A DNA stretch of 64,000 nucleotides, from NCBI GenBank assembly GCA_030847615.1, contig JAUMIR010000004.1, positions 221,143,001-221,207,000 of the forward strand. Direction: 5' to 3'. The stretch comes from Gambelia wislizenii. Its lineage: Eukaryota; Chordata; Lepidosauria; Squamata; Crotaphytidae. Positions within the stretch are counted from its first letter, which is position 1. Each line of letters opens with the position of its first letter. The position numbers and the translations under genes were made by a program. Below the pieces are notes generated by a model. The model was not told the origin of the DNA, made no database searches, and saw nothing but the letters and a program-made list of their open reading frames with translations. This document shows positions 56,941 to 64,000 of this stretch, piece by piece.

Positions 56941-58548
56941 GGGATTAATTAATTAAACCTTAATTCTGACATGTAAATTCCAAGTTTTGACTCACAGAAA
57001 AATAAAGAAAAATACTAGTTGATATCTTGTCTAATATATATCTAATAATAAATAATAATAAATAACCTTTCCTTGGTAGTCTTGAACCCATGAAGACTGG
57101 GTAGAACGTATAGAGCCTGGAATGCAGTGCCTCTGCTTGGTTCTCCCTGAACAAAGGGCACAAAAAGCAATTGCTGCTATTGCTTGCAAATGGAGCTGGC
57201 AGCCCACTGTTCCAAACAAGGGATTACAGAGACAAAGCTCCTATCACTTTGCTGAGTGATCTTTGCTTATATATGTTATAGTTTCTGAAATACATTTTAT
57301 TTTAAGATATTGACATTGATTGTGAGGGTCCTAGCACTGGAGAAACATTGTCCAATACTCTGGAGCATGTTGTATTATGTGGTGTAATCTAATTAGATGG
57401 AAGAAATGTAAAGGAAAAGTTTAAGAAGCCAATATAGCATTCGTACAGGGTGTAGTCCTTGTTTCTAGGGTGCCTGTTTTGTAAGCAACATTTCCAGTGC
57501 TGACACTGGCAGCAAAAAAATAAAAAAAATTAAAAAAATCCAGCATGGAAATGACTGAACTACAATATCTCATGGGTGGCACAGAATACTGTATTGCCTG
57601 AGGCCAGAACTTGGAAATGTTAACACTGATTCAAAAATTAGCTTTTTAGAAGCAATTGGTTTTTATAATGTACATTATAAAATTAATTTGTTACATCAAC
57701 TAGTAGCAATATATTGGCAACATTTTGCTTTTAAATTAAAAAAGCAATTACATTTATTAAAAATGTGAAACATGGCCAACTCGCCACCCACAACTACTCC
57801 CTAAAATAATGAGTTTTTAAAAAAGGGTTGTTAATTGTTTCTCAACCCGTTAACATTCTTGGTGTTTAACAATCAAAATAATAAATTATTAATTGTTGTG
57901 AGTTAATTAATTAATTAATTAATTACTGTAATTCCAGGCTCTGCCTGGGGCAAAGGGGATAAGGTGTCCCTTCCCCTAATTTCATGTACAGAAATTGACT
58001 GGATTAGCAATGGAATCTTCAACATTTCAACAGGGTAGGGTCTTCCTTGATACCTGAGGGCAACACACTTGTTCAGGGGCTGAAGAAAAGGGGGAGGTGT
58101 TCAGGAGGAAAGGGCAGCTATTACTGCTCTCCACATCTACCAACTGACATAGTTGGCTCAATCTGCCTAAAGGTAGGGCCTGCTCAAAAGTAGGGCCAAT
58201 GGTCTAATATAACAAAAGTCAATATATATAAGATTCTGTGCACGCTCAGAACTCCATACAAGGTGAAGCTTCCCCATTTGGTTTAGTGTTGTGGAGTGCT
58301 TGATTTGTGTGAGCTGCATGTGTGACATTAGAATAAAAGTACATGCTTCTGTGCATGGATGCTTCCAGATGAGACTTTTACCCTTCAGTTGCCCTATCTC
58401 AAATGCAAAACTCTATGAACACTCCAGATGGTGTTGTCTTCTATTGGTAATTGCCCTGGTTGGAATCCTATTGGAACATTATGCTGGTGTAACTTTGGGT
58501 TATGCTGGCAGCTGTACTTGCTTGAGAAAGGAGGTATTCAGTAGCCTT
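56941..58548. other. No gene seen; TTAA repeat
   Basis: An (ATTA)n-type tandem run lies at about 57902-57925. The beginning of the 214-codon frame at 58291-58935 is in this stretch; it has no recognisable domain and crosses into a MITE. Confidence 0.4.
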
Positions 58549-58817
58549 TTATGCAAACAAAGTGATTTGCACTCAATTAACTCAGCAGGGAGGAAAGGAG
58601 GGTGGAATCTTGTATTTCCCAGTAGGCTCAGGCAAAGGCTTCAGCCACTCCTAGCTTGTGTGTTCTTCCTGGTTAATAACTTTGGCCACCTTGACTACAC
58701 TCTAATGTTGCTTGTCCACATATTTTTCCAGTTTTTATCTGTGAAACATTTTTGTTTCATGTTTATCTGTGAAACATTTTTATCTGTCGAAACATTTTTT
58801 TTGAGGGGGGGGATATG
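58549..58817 (+). mobile_element. MITE of the CATACCCTCC family, 5'-truncated
   Basis: Starts in the CACTCAATTAACTCAGCAGG block and follows the family to the right end, where TTTTATCTGTGAAACATTTT is locally triplicated (about 58734-58798) before a diverged terminus GGGGGGGATATG. Confidence 0.6.
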
Positions 58818-59621
58818 TGAGCATTATATAGAGAGCAGCTGTACAGTCTACAGGAGAAATAACCAAGTTAAGGCCAAACACTGCTACAGGTTAGAAACAG
58901 CTGTCTATACTCTGGAAACACTAATAATATGCTGATACTGGAAGATGGTGATAATGTATCCTGGGAAAAATCAATTATCCTAATTGCATGTCCCACAGGA
59001 CAATAGGAAAGTGTTACTTTTGTTGATATCAAAGTAAGACAAAATAGCAAAAAAATAAAAAAAATAGAAAAAAATTAATCTGTGGTCTAGACTTGTTTGT
59101 TCTGCTAATTTTTCCTTGGGTATTTAAAAACCACAGACATTTGGAATGCTTCAGAAACAGCTGTTTGCCTATATACTTAACTCATTGAAGATTTCAAATG
59201 TTCTGATCTTCATTTCAGATTGTTTTAAAATAGAAATATGAGTATGAAACAACAGAATAAGTATTTTGTTCCTATATGGGAAACATTTGTAATGTACATT
59301 ATTTTAAATTCTGCATGTTTTGTTTTAAAAGGAAAAGAACCATGGAGGTCTCATATTCATATACTTGCATATCATTTTTAAAAGGAACTGGGATTCTTAC
59401 ACATTAGTCACTGCTTAGTAAAATCTCTTATTTTTCAGTATGATAGTACTCTTTCATTTTCGTTATACTTTTCTGGTCTACCCTCTCTTCCCTACTGGTA
59501 AGCAGAAGGTCTCAGTTTTAATCCCCTGCTACTCCAGATAGGGCAGTGGAAAACATCTGCCTAAAACTATGGAAAGCTGCTTCCAGTCAGTGTGGACTAC
59601 TCTAAACTAGATGGGCAAATA
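58818..59621. other. No recognised feature
   Basis: AT-rich without a named repeat. Confidence 0.4.
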
Positions 59622-59990
59622 CATACCCTCCAACTATCCTGATTTTGAATGTCCCAATAAATCCTCAGTTGTTCCACTTTTTCAGCTGCTTTCAAAATGT
59701 TCCAGTTTCTCTCTTCTCCTACTTTTCCCGTTTGTCCTCAGCTTACTTCAGTTCCTATTAACAGAGTTCAAAGCGCAAAAGTAGTTTGTACTCAATTAAC
59801 TCAGCAGAGGGAGAAGAAAAGAGGAGCAGAATCTTGCCCTTTCCAGTAAGTTTAGGCAAAAGCAAACTGCTGCAGCATCTTTTGGTTTGTTTGTTCTTCC
59901 TCATTAATAACTTTTGCCATCTTGATCACACTCTGATGTTGCTTGGCCACATGTGTCCTGGTTTTCATTTGTGAAATGTTGGAGGGTATG
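59622..59990 (+). mobile_element. MITE of the CATACCCTCC family, complete
   Basis: The termini CATACCCTCCAAC and GTTGGAGGGTATG are perfect inverted repeats. It serves as the reference for copies at 4429, 12080, 34545 and 58549. 369 bp, non-coding. No target duplication could be fixed, so the superfamily is open. Confidence 0.75.
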
Positions 59991-60097
59991 TTAATGGTCT
60001 CATACAGTATAACACTACTTTCCATATTCCTATTTTTTAAAAATATTCTTTATGTTACATTAATAAAAAGTGCCTTGTTTCTTAGATTCAGGTCAGG

Positions 60098-60318
60098 TTG
60101 TTGTTGTGTGCCTTCAAGTCATTTCTGACTTATGGCGACCCTAAGGTGAAACTAGCATGGTGTTTTCTTGGCAAGATTTGTTCAGAGGGTGCTTGTTATT
60201 GCCCTCCTCTGAGGCTGAGAGAATTTGACTTGCCCAAGGTCACCCAGTGGGTTTTCATGGCTGAGCGGGGATTCGAACCCTGGTCTCCAGAGTCAAACCA
60301 CTACACTATGCTGGCTCA
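60098..60318 (-). mobile_element. tRNA-derived SINE
   Basis: Minus strand: A-box-like TAGTGTAGTGGTTTG, exact B-box-like GGTTCGAATCC, body with GGGTGACCTTGGGCAAG, and tail ending in GACTTGAAGGCACACAACAA. The best-preserved copy of this family in the window. Confidence 0.85.
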
Positions 60319-60439
60319 GGTACAGATATTTTTAAATCCTAAAAAGTTGAAAGCAAATTGTATAAATGCATGGATAAACATACGTGCACAAAACTAGAAG
60401 CATAATGTCATTGACCACCAACCAGTTATTTCTGGCTAC

Positions 60440-60621
60440 TACGTGATTTGCAGGTTGACCCACCCCATCCACCAATTCGGTATCCACAGATTCACTTATC
60501 CACATTAAAAAAATAACATATCTCTAGGCATTTCTAGGTCATCCAGTACAATTCTATGGCTAACTTCCAGCATTTGTTTCATTGAAAATAATATGGTTCT
60601 CTATTACAATTTCAAGTATTC

Positions 60622-60625
<4 letters not shown>
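60440..60625. mobile_element. Tigger-like MITE, second family, partial
   Basis: Shares GGTATCCACAGATTCACTTA, a TCTAGGCATTTCTAGGTCAT stretch and TTTCAAGTATTCACG with the copy at 32240-32515. It ends in a TG run (60626-60652). Confidence 0.5.

Positions 60626-60652
<27 letters not shown>
60626..60652. repeat. TG microsatellite
   Basis: About 13 TG units abutting the MITE remnant. Confidence 0.85.
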
Positions 60653-60653
<1 letters not shown>

Positions 60654-62305
60654 CTTAGAACATACCCTCTTGAGGATACAAGCTCTAGTGAAACAACACA
60701 ACAAAATTAAGAATATTCTTGGAATATGTTTGGTTCAGTTCAAGTGGCCAACTATCACAGGCTGAAAAGATTCTGATGGGATTCACATAATAAGGAAACT
60801 TACCGGTATCTTCAGGGTCTTGAGTGCTTCCATGCTAATGAGCTAATGTTGTTGAAAAGGATTAGAACTCTAAATATTTCAGCTATATCTGAAATTCTAA
60901 TGAGACACCAACTGTCATCAGAGGTAATTGCTCCCCTGATAACAATCTTTAGGGGATGAATGGAGGAGGGCCCCTTTCTCATACCTGTATGTCAATGGAT
61001 GATTTCATAACCTCCTAAATGATACTATCAGTTATGAGCGATACAGTGTTAGAGACAACAGTACAATGCACTCACTTGTGATGCTCAGTCAGCTAATGAG
61101 CAAGTTTTCCCCCTTGTTCCCTTCTTGGCTGTTGAAAATTGTGTCAAACAAAATAGCTTAAATTTCTGAAGATTTCCTATATGCAGACCTTTTCCCTATC
61201 CACAGCAGAGAGCTATGCACAACAGATACGGGATTTTTAAAAAATTACAGCCTCAGATCAGATTCAGTGGATCTCAGTTACATAAACTTAAAGTATTCCA
61301 GTCCATCAACAGTGGGCTGAGCAGAGACAATGGTTTTCTGGCACATCATACATAATACCAGTTAACACCCCAGCTTCATCAGGTTCCCCCTGGCCAGTTT
61401 ATCACATCTCCTTTCTGGTTCCCAGACAGCATCCCACTATATTCCTTAACTCCCTCCACCATTCATATGATCATCCACCCACCCTGGCTTTAGGTAGCAT
61501 CTTTCCTCTTGACTTTGTCCCACAATGACCATTGTTAAAACTGAACTTGCCACATCATCACCATACCCACAGATTTTGCATTCTGTGGCTATTCATACAG
61601 CCTGCTTATAAAGTCTGTTCCTAGGCACTAGTTAACTCCATCCATCTTGGAAAGTAGAATAAGTCTACAAAAGCATATGCTCCAACTTCTTTTTCTCAAT
61701 TAGTCTCAAAGGTGCTACAGGATCCCTTTGCTTACTGATAAACATAAGGTGTTTCCAAGCACAGGGCTCCCTTATGGTATTAGTGATAAGACATTTTGCA
61801 CCTCTTGTCACAGTCTGCAGGTTTCTAAATGTCATGGCATGTGATGCTAAAGATCAAAGTATTTATTTATTTAGCAATAAATAATAATATGTACATGCAC
61901 ATGGAAAATGCACAGATATGTTGCAGCAGTGTGCTCTCTGTGCACAAATTGCATTCAAATACTACTATGTAGCTTTGCTCCCCTCTGAAAAAATTCCTGT
62001 GGATGCTTTTGGCTCTGTTCTATTTTTAACAGGAAAATAAGACCCTCTCTGTTGCTCCAACTACAGCATTTTTAAAACCACAAATGAGGAGAGGTGGGAA
62101 GCAACCACCCACATTTTTTATAATGCCTAGAGCATCCTCTTAACAGAGCAATGGGATGATCTAGGCCTCCTACATTTCCTGGAATGTGGTTTTAAAAAAA
62201 GTAATAATTGGAGAAACAGAGAAGTTTCCCCCATAGCTCTGGGTGGTTCAGGGCTTATATTTCAGTTAAAGATATCAGGGACTCTCAAACACACCAGCCA
62301 CATTA
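60653..62305. other. No gene seen
   Basis: The stretch near 61660-61740 (GTCTACAAAAGCATATGCTCC, then AGTCTCAAAGGTGCTACAGG) resembles a dispersed repeat widespread in reptiles, but I cannot name it. Nothing else is recognised. Confidence 0.35.
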
Positions 62306-62560
62306 TTGTCATTGTTGTTGTTGATGATGATGATGTGTGCCTTCAAGTCATTTCTAACTTATGGTGACCCTAAGGTGAACATATCACAGGGTTTTCTTGG
62401 CAAGATTTGTTTTGAGAGGGTTTGCCATTGCTCTCCTCTGAGGCTGAAAGTATGTGACTTGCCCAAGGTCACCAAGTGGGTTTCCATGGCTCAGAGGCGG
62501 TACAATCCCTGGTCTCCCAGAGCCCTAGTCCAATACTCAAACCACTACATATGTAGGCTG
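62306..62560 (-). mobile_element. tRNA-derived SINE
   Basis: Minus strand copy: B-box degenerate, body with GGTGACCTTGGGCAAG, tail with GACTTGAAGGCACACATCATC. The tail repeat is (ATC/AAC)n. Confidence 0.78.
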
Positions 62561-62990
62561 TCTTGCAGAATTATATTTAAGTCCATATTGTCTACAGGTG
62601 CTTTCAATTTTACTGATCTGAGTTTTGAATAAAAATTAGGGTAGGGGAGAACTCCCAAATCTTAAAACATATATATATTAGTAGTTGTTAGGTCTGCCAG
62701 GTTAGGGCTATTCCAAGTGCTGAGATTTCAAGGCCAAAACTTGAGACCTAGAGAACAACCCCTTATGATGTCACAGTGGGACAGGTTCTGGTGATGTGAC
62801 AAGGGTGATGTCACATATATTAAATTATATAGGAAATATATTAAATGTCAACCACGGTTGCTCAGAGTACACCACTGAAATAAAAAAAAATCAAGTAAAC
62901 AAATGAGGAACACTTTTCAAGCCAGTGGTCTTGCCCTGAGATTCCTCCCCCGCTCACCCTGAAGATTTGAAAAAGAGGGCCGAGGCCTGA

Positions 62991-63219
62991 GGAGATTTTC
63001 ACACTACTGTACACTGTTATAGTGTTACTATTCCACTTTAACTACTCTGGCTTCCTCCTATGGAATTCTGGGGGTTGTAGTTTTGTGAGGCCTAGGAGCT
63101 CTCTGGCTGAGAATGCTAGATGCCCCTCCCTAAACTGCAAATCCCAGGATTCCACAGGAGGCAGCCAGAGCAAATAAAGTGGAATAGAAACACTATAACA
63201 GTATAGTGTGAAAATCTCC
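62991..63219. mobile_element. MITE with 3-bp TSD (TGA)
   Basis: Inverted ends GGAGATTTTCACACTA (right end exact over 15 bp) lie between TGA repeats (62988-62990 and 63220-63222). Inner arms with TATAGTGTTACTATTCCACT and CCTATGGAATTCTGGGG extend the foldback. 229 bp. Confidence 0.8.
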
Positions 63220-63222
63220 TGA

Positions 63223-64000
63223 GACTCAGGCCCAGCCTCTAAGACTTGGGAAACCATGGTGGTGGATGTTTCAGCAGCTGTGTTCTTTTCTGTCTCATGA
63301 GTTATTAAACTGTATTACTCTTTCAGAACTATTTTTACTCTTCAGGTCTCAACAATATTCCAACTGTTCTCTTTTTCCATCTCAGAAACAATCTTTGCCC
63401 CTTAACTTTCTTTTTCCTTCCCAATGTATTATTTCCCTGGCTTTTGTGTGCCCTCCTGTTTAAAATTACAGAGCACAGTGAATTTTCATGAAAAAAAGTA
63501 CATATTTTAGAGTAAGACTATCTGCAATTGGACTGCAGCATCCAATCTCTTTATCAGATGGACAGAAACATTCCAAGTATGTTCTAAACCGTCAGGGGAT
63601 ATTAATTTAAAAACCCTATGCATAGGAAAAGAATTTGGAAGAATCTGAGAGGAGCTCCTTTTTCTTTCTTTCTTTTTTTTTAAATAAACTTTTATGAAGA
63701 TGTGCAGAGTTTACACCACGTATGTAAGGTCATAACCATTATTTCATATTTCCTAATCTGGAATAACTGCTCCCTCCTGCTCCTCTACTGATCATCAGTC
63801 ATGTGGATTTGAATCTGCTGGTCATTTTACTGTGTAATGTAAAAGACATGTTTAGTCCTGCATATGGTGAAATTGTTAAATATGTAGCTGCTGAACTGAT
63901 AATGGATTTTCACCTTTAAAGTAAATGCAAAAACTAAATATAATTTCCACAAGAAGAATGTTCTGAGATGGCTCTGTAAAATTTGGATTTTGTATATTGT
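63223..64000. other. No recognised feature
   Basis: A T-rich run lies near 63658-63682. No gene. Confidence 0.4.

Noticed and set aside
58291..58935. 214-codon open frame, the longest in the window
   Set aside because: It runs into a MITE of the CATACCCTCC family, is rich in cysteine and phenylalanine without a domain pattern, and similar MITE copies have frames at the same place. Treated as non-coding.
60098..60318. Possible tRNA gene on the minus strand
   Set aside because: A and B boxes are present but the rest does not fold as a tRNA, and the body and tail match the other SINEs.
1..64000. Endogenous retrovirus or other LTR element
   Set aside because: I saw no paired LTRs, primer-binding site, or gag, protease or integrase motifs. 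The polymerase remnants carry the YADD context and tails of non-LTR elements.

Overview
This window looks like non-coding vertebrate DNA, most likely from a squamate reptile and possibly an iguanian lizard. The organism call is an inference from the repeat mix: CR1, L2, RTE/BovB-like and Penelope-like retroelements, tRNA- and 5S-derived SINEs, and many hAT, Tigger-like and other short inverted-terminal-repeat elements. I found no exon of a host protein-coding gene and no convincing functional tRNA, rRNA or CRISPR locus. Every open frame that resembles a protein is a retroelement remnant, apart from one GC-rich frame carried inside a hAT element at 26614-27290. The window is probably intergenic or intronic.

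Layout. 1-600: 3' part of a Penelope-like element with a GIY-YIG remnant and a minimal hammerhead-ribozyme motif. 695-12433: scattered MITEs, one tRNA-type SINE (minus strand), an L2 tail and a CR1/L3-like LINE (minus strand) interrupted by a palindromic element. 12546-15713: a 3.17-kb hAT element with a perfect 8-bp target duplication. It holds a GC-rich promoter-like block and about ten tandem copies of a 138-145 bp palindromic unit. 18742-24913: Tigger-like MITEs (one split by a CR1), a 16-bp minisatellite, an RTE 3' end and a CR1 3' end. 25740-28868: a broken CR1 interrupted by a 677-bp hAT element. 29890-37291: MITEs, a SINE, a foldback of Penelope ends, a LINE nested in a MITE, and a 5S-derived SINE. 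39740-42965: a LINE with endonuclease and reverse-transcriptase remnants, split by an L2, then a SINE. 44092-47697: three further DNA elements, the last CpG-rich and carrying a LINE C-terminal zinc-finger remnant. 49902-51020: Tigger MITE followed by an antisense CR1. 52029-54709: two MITEs with strong splice-donor-like sites and hairpins. 55414-56940: antisense RTE/BovB-like LINE split by a SINE. The rest is MITEs, SINEs and unannotated DNA.

There are no pathways here. The relationships are between parasites: LINEs and the SINEs that share their tails, insertions nested inside insertions that give a relative chronology, and DNA elements that carry cargo. The strongest leads are the hAT at 12546-15713 and the hAT at 26614-27290. 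All family names are from recognition by eye, without a database search.
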